Below are positions 11,724 to 21,231 of a stretch of DNA of 64,000 bases, piece by piece. The stretch is taken from positions 1-64,000 of the forward strand of contig JADJVG010000001.1 of NCBI GenBank assembly GCA_016716675.1. The letters are read 5' to 3'. The notes beneath the pieces were generated by a model. It worked only from the letters and a program-made list of their open reading frames with translations, was not told where the DNA came from and ran no database searches. Made by a program: the position numbers and the translations under genes. Origin of the DNA: Hyphomicrobium sp. (GTDB lineage Bacteria; Pseudomonadota; Alphaproteobacteria; Rhizobiales; Hyphomicrobiaceae). Position 1 is the stretch's first letter, and every line of letters starts with the position of its first letter.

Positions 11724-12767
11724 TCATATGGGCGCGCATGTTCTTGCACGGGTCTTCGCGTTCTGCGCGGGGGTGAAGATCAGGAAATCGGCGGCAGGTT
11801 TATCGTCGGGGTCGCGCGGCACATAGGATTCGGGGTCCGTGCCGCCCTCCTCGACCTCGATCAGCATGACCGAGACGACTTTTTTATCGGGCGCCCTCTG
11901 ATGCAGATACCACGGTACGCCGCGGTCGGTGCGGACGTGGCCATTACCGGCGATCAGCACGGCGGAGCCGTGTTTTTCGACGGCCTTCAGCAACATGTCG
12001 GCCATGTTGGCGTCGCGGAAACGCTGCGCGAACGCCATGCCATGGAATGCCTCCTTCGGCATCGCCCCGCAATGCGAGTCGGCGATTTCCGTGAGCAAGG
12101 CCTCGTCGAGTTTCTCGCCCAGCGGAACATTGAGCTTCATGCGCGCCACGTCATTTTCGGCGAACGCCGCCGGACCTTCCTTCGAGATGCGCAGGATCGT
12201 GTTGCGCGGCACGTCGCCAGGATAGATCGGGATCTTGTTTTGCATGGCCACGGTAAATAGAAGCTGCGCCACGTCATCAGACCAGCCCGATGTCGGCCAC
12301 CTCAACAATTCCTTGAAATCGTCGATGGTCAGCGTGCGTTTTGTGGTGCGCGCCATCTCCAGAAAACGCGCAAGACCCGGCGCGCGGTCAATCGTGACGT
12401 GTTCGGAAACGACCGCCCCGGCTTGCAGCATGCTGGCACGCAACCGGTGATGTTCCGCGTTATCGTGCACTTCGCCGAGCAGCAGAATATCGGGCCGCTC
12501 GATCATGATCCAGAAGTCGTCGGACAGTAGGCAGAACTCTTTGAACTGCGCCTTCTGAGGGTTTGGCTCGGTGCCGCGCGTATCGTAAACGCGCCCGATC
12601 AGCGGATGCTTATATTTGGCGGTCCATGATTGGACGATGCGGCCAAACAGAAACGACGGATTGTCCTCTGCGATGTGACAGGCGCGTGCCGGCGTTGCGC
12701 CGAACGTGATTGCGCCAACGGCAAAGACCAGCGCAGAAACCACCGAAGCCAAGAAACTTTTTCGCAT
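11724..12767 (-). CDS. ChaN-domain (haem-binding uptake Tiki superfamily) secreted protein
   Basis: 347 residues from MRKSFLAS; an upstream in-frame GTG is also possible. The signal peptide ends near ARA/C, but the residues before the cysteine (P-A-R-A) are not a good lipobox. ILLLGEVHDNAEHH and later IAGNGHVRTDRGVPWYL are the two hallmark blocks of the ChaN/Tiki fold (PF04187), linked to haem or iron handling in some bacteria. It lies downstream of carA on the same strand. Confidence 0.8.
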   Translation of the reverse strand: MRKSFLASVVSALVFAVGAITFGATPARACHIAEDNPSFLFGRIVQSWTAKYKHPLIGRVYDTRGTEPNPQKAQFKEFCLLSDDFWIMIERPDILLLGEVHDNAEHHRLRASMLQAGAVVSEHVTIDRAPGLARFLEMARTTKRTLTIDDFKELLRWPTSGWSDDVAQLLFTVAMQNKIPIYPGDVPRNTILRISKEGPAAFAENDVARMKLNVPLGEKLDEALLTEIADSHCGAMPKEAFHGMAFAQRFRDANMADMLLKAVEKHGSAVLIAGNGHVRTDRGVPWYLHQRAPDKKVVSVMLIEVEEGGTDPESYVPRDPDDKPAADFLIFTPAQNAKTRARTCAPI

Positions 12768-12846
12768 GTGCAGCACCACTTTTGATGGATCCTACACAGC
12801 TTACGGCAAAATCCGCAAATGGGTTGCCGTATGTGAGCGGCAGATT

Positions 12847-14070
12847 TTACCGCTCGCGGATGGCCTTCGTACCCTTTTGCACACGCATCATATTGGTGAA
12901 GCGCGTGAACAGATAGTGGCTGTCCTGCGGGCCCGGCGACGCCTCGGGATGATGCTGCACGGAAAACACCGGCTTGCCTTCGACAGCCAAGCCGCAGTTC
13001 GAGCCATCGAACAGTGAAACATGCGTCTCGACCACACCCTTCGGCAGCGTGTCGCGATCGACCGCGAAGCCGTGGTTCATGGAGACGATCTCGACCTTAT
13101 TGGTCGTAAAGTCTTTCACCGGATGGTTGGCGCCGTGGTGCCCCTGATGCATCTTTTTGGTTGTAGCACCCAGCGCGATACCGAGCATCTGGTGGCCGAG
13201 GCAGATGCCGAACACCGGCTTGCCGCTGGCGACTAGCTTCTTGATTTCAGGCACCGCGTATTTGCCGGTCTCCGCCGGATCGCCCGGACCGTTCGACAAA
13301 AATACGCCGTCCGGGTTGCGCGCCAGAACGTCTTCTGACGTCGCCGTTGCCGGCAGCACCGTCACCTTGCAGCCCGACGATGCGAGGCAACGCAGAATGT
13401 TGGTCTTCAAACCGTAGTCGATGGCCACGACATGGAATTCTGGGTTTTCATTGCGCACATGGCCCTTGCCCCACGCCCAGCGCATTTCATCCCAGGTATA
13501 GCTTTGTCCGGTCGTCACATCGGGCACCAGATCCATGCCGACGAGGCCCGGCCATGCCTTGGCTTCAGCCTTCAGTTTCTCGATGTCGAATTTGCCATCG
13601 GGAGCGTGCGCGATGACGCCGTTCGGCATGCCCTTGTCGCGAATGCGCGCCGCCAGAGCCCGCGTATCGACACCGGTGATGCCGACGATACCGCGCACCT
13701 TCAACCAGCCATCGAGGTGTTCGGCGGCACGATAGTTCGACGGATCGGTGATGTCGGCGCGCAGCACGCAGCCGCGCACACCCGAGCGGGCCGCTAGGTT
13801 TGAAGTTTCGGTGTCTTCCGGATTGGCGCCGACGTTGCCGATGTGCGGGAAGGTAAATGTGATGATCTGGCCGGCGTAGCTCGGGTCGGTCAGGATTTCC
13901 TGGTAACCGGTAATGGCTGTGTTGAAGCAGACTTCGCCAACCGCGCTCCCCGTCGCGCCGATGCCGCGCCCGCTAATCACGGTGCCGTCGTCGAGCACCA
14001 GACGCGCCGACTGCACGGTTTCGCTCCATGGTGCGGGGATGGGAGCAGGCGTGGCTGCGGAAGCGCTCAT
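12847..14070 (-). CDS. carA: Carbamoyl-phosphate synthase small chain
   Basis: 407 residues. The N-terminal CPSase small-subunit domain (about 20-155) is followed by a class I glutamine amidotransferase with nucleophile Cys in GICLGHQ and the partner His in VQHHPEASPGP. It hydrolyses glutamine and channels ammonia to CarB. The start has only a weak, distant AGGA, but the protein begins as the family does after a short Ala/Pro lead. It is divergent from yqeY across 262 bases, which contain a run of eight C. Confidence 0.96.
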   Translation of the reverse strand: MSASAATPAPIPAPWSETVQSARLVLDDGTVISGRGIGATGSAVGEVCFNTAITGYQEILTDPSYAGQIITFTFPHIGNVGANPEDTETSNLAARSGVRGCVLRADITDPSNYRAAEHLDGWLKVRGIVGITGVDTRALAARIRDKGMPNGVIAHAPDGKFDIEKLKAEAKAWPGLVGMDLVPDVTTGQSYTWDEMRWAWGKGHVRNENPEFHVVAIDYGLKTNILRCLASSGCKVTVLPATATSEDVLARNPDGVFLSNGPGDPAETGKYAVPEIKKLVASGKPVFGICLGHQMLGIALGATTKKMHQGHHGANHPVKDFTTNKVEIVSMNHGFAVDRDTLPKGVVETHVSLFDGSNCGLAVEGKPVFSVQHHPEASPGPQDSHYLFTRFTNMMRVQKGTKAIRER

Positions 14071-14332
14071 GTCTGAAATCCGGTCCTGGTCGCAAGCACC
14101 GCCCGAGCGTATCCCGCGCCGCCGCTACAAGCAGCTTCGGGTGCATCAGGGTGGTGGGTTTCAAGTTGCGCGGACCCTAGGGGAAGCCCCCCCCGAGGTC
14201 AATTGCCGGTACGGCAGACCAGCTGCGACATTCCTAGCGGCAAACGGCAGCCCTCATGGCGCATTGGCGCAGCAGGGTTGCGAGCCGCCCCGCAGCCTTC
14301 TAAACCACGGCTCACGTTGCAAGGAGACTGTC

Positions 14333-14770
14333 ATGAAGGCCCGGATCGCGAGCGACATCAAAGCTGCCATGAAATCTGGCGACAAAGCCAAAGTCGGCAC
14401 GTTGCGCCTGGTCAACGCCGCCATCCAGACGGCCGAGATCGAAAGCAAGGGCACGCTCGACGATGCAGCCGTGATTGCGGTCATGACCAAGATGGTCAAG
14501 CAGCGCCGCGATTCCATTGCGCAATATACCAGCGGCGGCCGTGCCGACCTCGCAGCCGTCGAACAGGCTGAAATCGCGATCATCGAGGCCTATTTGCCCA
14601 AGCAAATGGATGAGGCCGCCGTGACTGCCGCCATTGCCGACGCGGTTAAGGAAAGTGGCGCGGCGAGCCCCAAGGACATGGGCAAGGTGATGGCCATTCT
14701 GAAAGCCAAATACGCCGGGCAGATGGATTTCCAGAAGGCCAGCGCCGCAGTGAAAGCCGCGTTGGGCTAA
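14333..14770 (+). CDS. GatB/YqeY domain protein
   Basis: 145 residues from an ATG six bases after AAGGAG. The whole protein is the YqeY domain (MKARIASDIKAAMKSGDK, QRRDSIAQY, EIAIIEAYLPKQM, GKVMAILKAKY), related to the tail of the GatB amidotransferase and thought to touch tRNA. The placement just before dnaG-rpoD, opposite carA, is a conserved alphaproteobacterial arrangement. Confidence 0.93.
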   Translation: MKARIASDIKAAMKSGDKAKVGTLRLVNAAIQTAEIESKGTLDDAAVIAVMTKMVKQRRDSIAQYTSGGRADLAAVEQAEIAIIEAYLPKQMDEAAVTAAIADAVKESGAASPKDMGKVMAILKAKYAGQMDFQKASAAVKAALG

Positions 14771-14946
14771 AATCTCAGGCCCCTGAGGCCCTGTTTTTCC
14801 AGTGGGCCTGTGGAAAGCGTGCACGACGCCGCCTGATGTGGTCCACAAAATCCAGGGCTTCGCGCGAATCACTTAAAGGAATGTGTGAACGGTGATTCGG
14901 CGCCGCGCGGTTCGCGTGCCCTCGCCGCCGCGCCTTGAGGAGTGAC

Positions 14947-16965
14947 ATGCGGTTCAGCCCGAGCCTTCTGGACGAGATCCGCGCCCGATTACCTGTCAGT
15001 CAGGTCGTCGGCCGCAAGGTCGCGCTCAAGAAGAAGGGGCGCGAGTACGCTGGCCTGTCACCGTTCAAGAGTGAAAAGTCACCGTCGTTTTTTGTCAACG
15101 ACCAGAAGGGGTTTTACCACTGCTTCGCGAGCGGCGAGCATGGCGACATCTTCACGTTTGTGATGAAGACCGAAGGCCTGGAATTTCCCGAAGCGGTCGA
15201 ACGGCTGGCCGCTGAAGCCGGTGTGCAGCTTCCCAAGCCAACCGAGCGCAACGTCGAGCAGGAAGACCAGCGCGACCGGCTTTACCGGCTGTTGGAAGCC
15301 TCAGCCGTGTTCTTTGAGCAGGCGCTCACCAGCGTGTCGGGCAGCGAAGCCCGCCGCTACGTCGTCGATAAGCGCGGCCTGAAGCGCGAGACGATCCAGA
15401 CCTTCCGCTTAGGCTTCGCGCCCAATTCCCGCTCGGCTTTGAAAGAGCACCTCAAGGCGCAGGGCTTTTCGCTTCCCGACATGATCGCATCCGGCATGCT
15501 GATCGCGGGTGACGATATTCCCGAACCCTACGACCGCTTCCGCAACCGCGTGATGTTCCCGATCCAGGACCTCAAGGGCCGCGTGATCGCGTTCGGCGGT
15601 CGCGCGCTCGATAAGGATGCGCCCGCCAAGTATCTGAATTCGCCGGAGACGCCGCTGTTCCACAAAGGCAGCGTGCTGTTCAACGCCGCGCGCGCCCGGC
15701 CGCTGGCGCACGACCGTGACCGGATCATCGCGGTTGAAGGCTATATGGACGTCGTCGCCTTGACGGAAGGCGGCTTCGGCGAAGCGGTCGCGCCGCTCGG
15801 CACGGCACTGACCGAGGATCAGGTCAAGCTGATGTGGCGGATCGTGCCGGAGCCTGTCCTCTGTTTCGATGGCGACGTGGCCGGCCAGAAGGCTGCGTTC
15901 CGGGCGGTTGATACGGTGCTGCCCCACCTGAAGCCGGGCATGAGCGTCGCGTTTGCGTTCCTGCCAGACGGCGCCGACCCCGACGACCTGATCCGCCAGC
16001 AGGGCCCGCAGGCCTTTGGCGAGGTGCTGAGCAAGACCCGACCGCTGATCGACATGTTGTGGGAGCGCGAGACCAACGCCGGGCCAACCGCGACGCCGGA
16101 ACAGAAAGCTGCTCTCGAAACCCGGCTTCGGGCGCTGGCCGCAACCATCGCCGATCCGACGGTGCGCAGCCATTACGACCGCGAGTTGCGCGACCGTCTT
16201 TACCAATTTGGCCGCCAATCGCGTGAAATGGCGCGTACGAACCGGGAAATGGGCCGCGACCGGGGTGCTTCCGGCTTTGCCCCACAGAACGGCCAGAAAG
16301 GCGGCTCCTACGCCCGTCCGGTTGCCGTGGCCGACTGGAAGGACCGCGACCGCGCCCGCCTCACAGGCCGCCCTGAGCGCCGCTGGCCACCGCCCCAGCC
16401 CGGAATGGCCGTACATGTGCCGCCCAGCGCCGAGCTGTCATCTCTGACCCAGCCCGTTCCGCCGCGCGAAGCCCTGATCCTAAAAACTGTCCTGAATCAC
16501 CCAGACCTAATTGATGAGCATTGTGAGGCACTTGCCGAACTTGTGTTCACGTCAAAGGCGCTTGGCGCGCTGCGTGATGAAGTTTTAGCGATCCATGCAC
16601 GCACGAATTCACTTGACACCGCCACATTGCACACCCAATTGACAAAATCTGGGGTTGCCAAGGTGGTGGACCTCGTCGCGAGAACGATGACGCACGCCAG
16701 CGACCGTTTCGCCGAACAGAATGCTTCCGCCACCGAGGTTGCAGCCGCTTGGCACCACATTCTCGCGCTTCAGCAGCGTGAGGGTAACCTCATGCACGCA
16801 TTGAAGGCCGCTATGGATGTCTGGGACCGGGATGGCTCTGAAGAGGCTTGGGCACGGTTGCATGACATCAAACGGGAAATTGCACGGCTCGATGCCATCG
16901 AAATGGATGGTCCGGGTCCTGATGCCGTTAACGGCGAGACAACAGACGTAAAGCGCGCGAGTTAG
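14947..16965 (+). CDS. dnaG: DNA primase with degenerate zinc-binding domain
   Basis: 672 residues. The ATG at 14947 has GAGGAG four bases upstream. The N-terminal CHC2-type domain (about 1-100) keeps its fold signature (SPFKSEKSPSFFVNDQKGFYH), but three of four zinc ligands are replaced (SPFK for CPFH, CFAS for CxxC). The TOPRIM catalytic core follows: EGYMDVVAL and DGDVAGQKAA carry the acidic metal-binding residues. The C-terminal part binds DnaB helicase. It makes RNA primers at the fork. rpoD follows after 110 bases. Confidence 0.96.
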   Translation: MRFSPSLLDEIRARLPVSQVVGRKVALKKKGREYAGLSPFKSEKSPSFFVNDQKGFYHCFASGEHGDIFTFVMKTEGLEFPEAVERLAAEAGVQLPKPTERNVEQEDQRDRLYRLLEASAVFFEQALTSVSGSEARRYVVDKRGLKRETIQTFRLGFAPNSRSALKEHLKAQGFSLPDMIASGMLIAGDDIPEPYDRFRNRVMFPIQDLKGRVIAFGGRALDKDAPAKYLNSPETPLFHKGSVLFNAARARPLAHDRDRIIAVEGYMDVVALTEGGFGEAVAPLGTALTEDQVKLMWRIVPEPVLCFDGDVAGQKAAFRAVDTVLPHLKPGMSVAFAFLPDGADPDDLIRQQGPQAFGEVLSKTRPLIDMLWERETNAGPTATPEQKAALETRLRALAATIADPTVRSHYDRELRDRLYQFGRQSREMARTNREMGRDRGASGFAPQNGQKGGSYARPVAVADWKDRDRARLTGRPERRWPPPQPGMAVHVPPSAELSSLTQPVPPREALILKTVLNHPDLIDEHCEALAELVFTSKALGALRDEVLAIHARTNSLDTATLHTQLTKSGVAKVVDLVARTMTHASDRFAEQNASATEVAAAWHHILALQQREGNLMHALKAAMDVWDRDGSEEAWARLHDIKREIARLDAIEMDGPGPDAVNGETTDVKRAS

Positions 16966-17075
16966 CGCGGAGACAGGGAATTTCTCGGGCCGTCTCGTCG
17001 ATCGAGGGGCCCTGCAAGGCTTAAATTCGGGTGTCTACCGTATAGGTAGGGGCCCCTGAAACGTAAGGACAGCGG

Positions 17076-19067
17076 ATGGCACGCGCAACGCAGGCAAGTC
17101 AGAAGACCGAGGACAAGGACCAGGCCGCCGCCGATTCTCCAGAGCGCGACAGTCCCCTGCTCGATCTCTCTGATCAGGCCGTCAAGAAACTGCTGAAGTC
17201 GGCCAAGGCCAAGGGTTACGTCACCCTCGACCAGCTCAACGCCGTGTTGCCGTCGGAGGAAGTCTCCTCTGACCAGATCGAAGACATCTACGCGATGCTC
17301 TCCGACATGGGCATCAATGTGGTCGAGACCGACGACGCCGAGGAAAAAGAAGAAGGCGAAGCCGAAGTCGACGAGGAAGAAGGCCGCGCGCTGGTGCCCC
17401 AGGGGGCGCTTGCCAAGTCCGAAACCAAGTCGGAACCCGCCGAGCGCACCGATGACCCTGTGCGCATGTATCTGCGCGAAATGGGCTCGGTCGAATTGCT
17501 CTCACGCGAAGGCGAAATCGCCATCGCCAAGCGCATCGAGGCTGGCCGCGAAGCCATGATCGCCGGGCTCTGCGAAAGCCCGCTAACCTTCCAGGCCATC
17601 ATCATCTGGCGCGACGAGTTGAACGACGGCAAGATTTTGCTGCGCGACATCATCGATCTCGAAGCGACCTACGAAGGCCCCGAAGGCAAGGAAGTTCCGA
17701 ACGCTGGCCCGGATGGCATCGCCATCCACGAAAGCCCCGGCGCTCCGCAGATCTCGGGCGCGCCGGAAGGCGACGTCGAGGACGACGATGAATTCGAAAA
17801 CGCCATGTCGCTCGCCGCCATGGAAGCCGAGCTGAAGCCGAAGGTTCTGGAAACCTTCGACAACATCGCCGGCACCTACAAGAAACTGCGCAAGCAGCAG
17901 GACAAGAAGCTCGAGCAGCAGGTTGCCGGCGAACAGGGTTCGCGCCAGCAGCAGAAGGCTTACGAGAAGCTGCACGACGAAATCGTCACCGACGTGAAGT
18001 CGCTGTCGCTGAACAACAACCGTATCGAAAGCCTCGTCGAGCAGCTGTATTCGATCAACAAACGCCTGATCGGTCTGGAAGGCCGGTTGATGCGTCTGGC
18101 CGACAGCTATGGCGTCGCCCGCCAGTTGTTCATCGACGAATACTACGGCAACGAACTCGATCAGACGTGGCTCGACCGCATGTCGACCAACGGCAAGAAG
18201 TGGACCGGCTTCGTCAAGGCCGAACGCCCGCAGATTGAAATGATCCGCGGCGAAATCCATGGCCTTGCGACCGACACCGGCCTCGAAATTCCTGAGTTCC
18301 GCCGCATCGTCAAGGCGGTGCAGAAGGGCGAGCGCGAAGCCCGCCAGGCCAAGAAGGAAATGGTCGAAGCCAACCTGCGCCTCGTCATTTCGATCGCCAA
18401 GAAATACACCAACCGCGGCCTGCAGTTCCTCGATCTCATCCAGGAAGGCAACATCGGCCTGATGAAGGCCGTCGATAAGTTCGAATACCGCCGCGGCTAT
18501 AAGTTCTCGACGTACGCAACGTGGTGGATCCGGCAGGCCATCACCCGCTCGATTGCCGACCAGGCCCGCACCATTCGTATCCCTGTGCACATGATCGAGA
18601 CGATCAACAAGATCGTGCGCACCAGCCGCCAGATGCTGCACGAAATCGGCCGCGAGCCGACGCCGGAAGAATTGGCCGAAAAGCTCGCCATGCCGCTGGA
18701 AAAAGTGCGCAAGGTTCTGAAAATTGCCAAGGAGCCGATCTCTCTCGAAACGCCGATTGGCGACGAAGAAGATTCCCACCTCGGCGACTTCATCGAAGAC
18801 CGCAACGCCGTGTTGCCGATCGAAGCCGCGATCCAGTCGAACCTGCGCGAGACGACGACGCGCGTACTTGCTTCTCTCACCCCGCGTGAAGAGCGCGTCC
18901 TGCGCATGCGCTTCGGCATCGGCATGAACACCGACCACACGCTCGAAGAAGTCGGCCAGCAGTTCTCGGTGACGCGCGAACGTATTCGCCAGATCGAAGC
19001 GAAAGCACTCAGAAAGCTGAAACATCCGAGCCGGTCGCGCAAGCTGCGCTCGTTCTTGGATAACTGA
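17076..19067 (+). CDS. rpoD: RNA polymerase sigma-70 factor (primary sigma)
   Basis: 663 residues, AAGGAC before the ATG. All primary-sigma regions are present: 1.1 (about 25-90), 1.2 (DPVRMYLREMG), the long non-conserved insert rich in acidic residues, 2.1-2.4 (NLRLVISIAKKYTNRGLQF, FSTYATWWIRQAI), 3 and 4 (VTRERIRQIEAKALRKL). The acidic stretch around residues 88-103 is typical. The spacer before it (16966-17075) carries a CTACC-GTATA-GGTAG hairpin. It is the housekeeping sigma factor and is followed at once by a strong terminator. Confidence 0.98.
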   Translation: MARATQASQKTEDKDQAAADSPERDSPLLDLSDQAVKKLLKSAKAKGYVTLDQLNAVLPSEEVSSDQIEDIYAMLSDMGINVVETDDAEEKEEGEAEVDEEEGRALVPQGALAKSETKSEPAERTDDPVRMYLREMGSVELLSREGEIAIAKRIEAGREAMIAGLCESPLTFQAIIIWRDELNDGKILLRDIIDLEATYEGPEGKEVPNAGPDGIAIHESPGAPQISGAPEGDVEDDDEFENAMSLAAMEAELKPKVLETFDNIAGTYKKLRKQQDKKLEQQVAGEQGSRQQQKAYEKLHDEIVTDVKSLSLNNNRIESLVEQLYSINKRLIGLEGRLMRLADSYGVARQLFIDEYYGNELDQTWLDRMSTNGKKWTGFVKAERPQIEMIRGEIHGLATDTGLEIPEFRRIVKAVQKGEREARQAKKEMVEANLRLVISIAKKYTNRGLQFLDLIQEGNIGLMKAVDKFEYRRGYKFSTYATWWIRQAITRSIADQARTIRIPVHMIETINKIVRTSRQMLHEIGREPTPEELAEKLAMPLEKVRKVLKIAKEPISLETPIGDEEDSHLGDFIEDRNAVLPIEAAIQSNLRETTTRVLASLTPREERVLRMRFGIGMNTDHTLEEVGQQFSVTRERIRQIEAKALRKLKHPSRSRKLRSFLDN

Positions 19068-19090
19068 GCGACTTCGCCGTTACCGCACAC

Positions 19091-19120
19091 AAAAAAGCCG
19101 CCAGCGATGGCGGCTTTTTT
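19091..19120. terminator. Rho-independent terminator after rpoD
   Basis: A 13-base arm AAAAAAGCCGCCA and its exact complement flank a GCGA loop, ending in TTTTTT. It lies 23 bases after the rpoD stop. Confidence 0.95.
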
Positions 19121-19182
19121 ATTGAACGCACGGAACATCATCCGCCCTCCTTCTCGGCCATTGCGAACCAAAATAGGATCGC

Positions 19183-19737
19183 TTGGATATTTGGAACCAC
19201 GGTTTCGATCCATATATTATCGGCATCGACTTCAGAATCGCCATAGGATTCAATTACGCTTATACCGCTGGAGATTTATGGCGCGAGTTCCAGGAATGGT
19301 GGAATGACGTTGCCCAAGGGCGACCGCCGCCATGTCTAAAATTAAAATCTTTTCGCTCCCGAGCGGGGATAACAGCGAAGGTAGCTGCAAAAGCCTGTAA
19401 TTTGTCGTCTGCCAATTCTTTTTATAGGTACGAAGCTGTTCGGCTGATGGGGACTACGGCGATCCCTGATCACATCATCAAGGCTATCATGCCGTTGATC
19501 GTAGGGCGTGGCTCCCCACCGGTAACAGATACAGAACTCCTATCGATAGCTTCAGCGCATGATCTATTGAATTCTACTAAAACGCGAAGCCTACCAATGA
19601 GCACAGTTGCTTCCACAGCGGCAGTTGGGAACAATGACGCATTGGAAGCGGAGAATATGCTTCTCAAAAAGCTCTATTCCGATGCGATGTCTGAAAACAA
19701 GAGGCTACTAAACGCCTTATCATCATCGACTTGGTAG
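19183..19737 (+). CDS. Orphan Xre/phage-repressor-like HTH protein on an AT-rich islet
   Basis: 184 residues. The start is a TTG with AGGA about five bases upstream, so the true start is uncertain. Residues about 55-125 (SFRSRAGITAKVAAKAC, SFYRYEAV, IKAIMPLIVGRGSPPVTDTEL) resemble the HTH part of alphaproteobacterial phage repressors. The usual S24 peptidase domain is missing; the C-terminus is instead a short Leu/Glu heptad stretch (ALEAENMLLKKL). The N-terminal 50 residues are unlike anything I know. Four 60-base stretches counted here are 40-52% G+C against about 63% in rpoD, so it was probably acquired. Confidence 0.6.
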   Translation: MDIWNHGFDPYIIGIDFRIAIGFNYAYTAGDLWREFQEWWNDVAQGRPPPCLKLKSFRSRAGITAKVAAKACNLSSANSFYRYEAVRLMGTTAIPDHIIKAIMPLIVGRGSPPVTDTELLSIASAHDLLNSTKTRSLPMSTVASTAAVGNNDALEAENMLLKKLYSDAMSENKRLLNALSSSTW

Positions 19738-19752
19738 CCGAACGCCGCCCGC

Positions 19753-20097
19753 TCATTCCGCATTTGAGTCTTGCGTTTCGCGTTCGAGTTCGCAGGACTT
19801 CATGCTCGCAAAAATCAGATACTCAGCGGCGCCGTTTTTCTGCGCGCACGTGCGCAGCGGCTCTCCGGACGCGGAATTTGTAGCGACTTCCAGATTGCAG
19901 TTGTAGGCGTCGGATTTAAACGTCGCGAGCAACTCATCGGTCACTTCCGCGCATTTCGTTTTGCTAGGCTCAGTCAACCAATTGAAAGTGTACTGGCCTT
20001 TCAGGATGTCGATGGTGTCAGCCGCCTCAGAGGGAACGCTTGCGCCCGTCGCTGCGATCAGAACCAAAACCACAGTCTTCAATGCTGTCCGATGCAT
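19753..20097 (-). CDS. Small secreted cysteine-containing protein
   Basis: 114 residues from MHRTALKTVV, chosen over an upstream start because it opens a signal peptide (cleavage near SEA/ADT) and has GAAAGG eight bases upstream. The mature part has four cysteines (TKCAEV, YNCNLE, RTCAQ, KSCELE). I do not recognise a family. It is convergent with the Xre-like gene, 15 bases apart. Confidence 0.65.
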   Translation of the reverse strand: MHRTALKTVVLVLIAATGASVPSEAADTIDILKGQYTFNWLTEPSKTKCAEVTDELLATFKSDAYNCNLEVATNSASGEPLRTCAQKNGAAEYLIFASMKSCELERETQDSNAE

Positions 20098-20279
20098 GCC
20101 GCAGGCCTTTCTTGCACGAGCCACCGTAATGAAAGAGCGGCGAAAAACAGCGCTCGCCTGCCCCGGACAGGTTGCATAGATCGGAATCGCCGCGCCGTAC
20201 ACAGTACAAATTGAATTGCCGGAAGGACCTCCGATCATGGCAAACACGCGCCCGCACGAGAGCGATTCAGGCTTGTCCG

Positions 20280-20747
20280 TTATGGCGCCGGAGGAGCCGG
20301 GCTCTTGGCGGGCTCAACCAGCGGACGGCCTTTCACCAGCACGTAGGAATTGAGCAGTACGACGCGGGCCGGGCCGATCTTGGCGCCGTGGATCGCGTCC
20401 ATCGGCAGTTCGATGCTTTCACCGGCCACACGTTTGGCGGGCGGCTTGCCGTCGAGTAGATAGGTGATTTCACCCTCCAGCACATAGCTCGCCTCGGGTC
20501 CGGGGTGCGAATGGCGCGTCACCTCGAAGCCGGGCGGAAACTCGACGCGCAGCACCACCATTTCAAAGGTGGTGCCCGGCACGTCGAACTTTTGCAGGAT
20601 TGTCCGTTTCAAGCCTGGAACAGCTTCGGTGATGGCCGGCGGCTTGGCGTCTTGCGCGTGAACGGCTGGACTTAACGCCAAACCAAAAGCCATGACCACC
20701 GCCCCGGCGATACTGCGGCGAGCCCCCGCTGAAAACTTGACTTCCAT
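20280..20747 (-). CDS. Secreted cupin-domain protein
   Basis: 155 residues from the ATG after a G-rich GGGGAG site; a GTG three codons earlier is possible. It has a signal peptide with cleavage near VHAQ. A single cupin barrel follows: motif 1 RHSHPGPEASYVLEGE with metal-binding His and Glu, and motif 2 IELPMDAIHGAK with the last His. The C-terminus is Pro/Ala rich. It is a periplasmic cupin of unknown substrate. Confidence 0.8.
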   Translation of the reverse strand: MEVKFSAGARRSIAGAVVMAFGLALSPAVHAQDAKPPAITEAVPGLKRTILQKFDVPGTTFEMVVLRVEFPPGFEVTRHSHPGPEASYVLEGEITYLLDGKPPAKRVAGESIELPMDAIHGAKIGPARVVLLNSYVLVKGRPLVEPAKSPAPPAP

Positions 20748-20950
20748 AGACCGCACTCCCCCTCAAAGCCGCACGCGGCGACGGCCGTAGTGTGGTTGAA
20801 GTCAGTGCGCCTGTCCATTTCCAGCAGACGACCATGCGGCGGCTGGGAGGAGCGATATATTCGCGGCCCCTTGTCATGATAGGAACGTCGCGGGCAAAGC
20901 TAGAAGCGCAGCCCGCGAGCGTGCGACCAACCAGGAAGACATTGCAGAAT

Positions 20951-21220
20951 ATGGCTGCCGAACTGCATATCGTCGTCACGCGCGACGGCCTGATCCTCAC
21001 CCGCGGGGCTGCCGCGACGTTCCGCGATTTTCAGGACGTCTACCCGGATTTCATGACTTCGCTCGGCCCGATGGACCGCGACGGCGTGCTCGATACCTTC
21101 GAGTTGGAATGGCCGGACGTGCTGGTGATGCACCACGACACCATCCGCACCTTCATCGACGCCAAGGGCACGGATCAACGCCCCGAAGTGCGCCTGCTGT
21201 TCTACGGCGGCAACCTGTAA
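20951..21220 (+). CDS. Small protein of unknown function
   Basis: 89 residues, no signal peptide. AGGAAG lies about 12 bases upstream, rather far. Acidic and hydrophobic segments (FRDFQDVYPDFMTSLGPMD, DTFELEWPDVLVMHHD) look like a real small globular protein. It lies between the cupin gene (divergent) and the GreA/B-like gene (convergent). Family not recognised. Confidence 0.6.
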   Translation: MAAELHIVVTRDGLILTRGAAATFRDFQDVYPDFMTSLGPMDRDGVLDTFELEWPDVLVMHHDTIRTFIDAKGTDQRPEVRLLFYGGNL

Positions 21221-21231
21221 CCGCCGTCGCC

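Noticed and set aside
17583..19025. 480-codon open frame opposite rpoD
   Set aside because: Antisense shadow. The plus-strand sigma factor is unmistakable.
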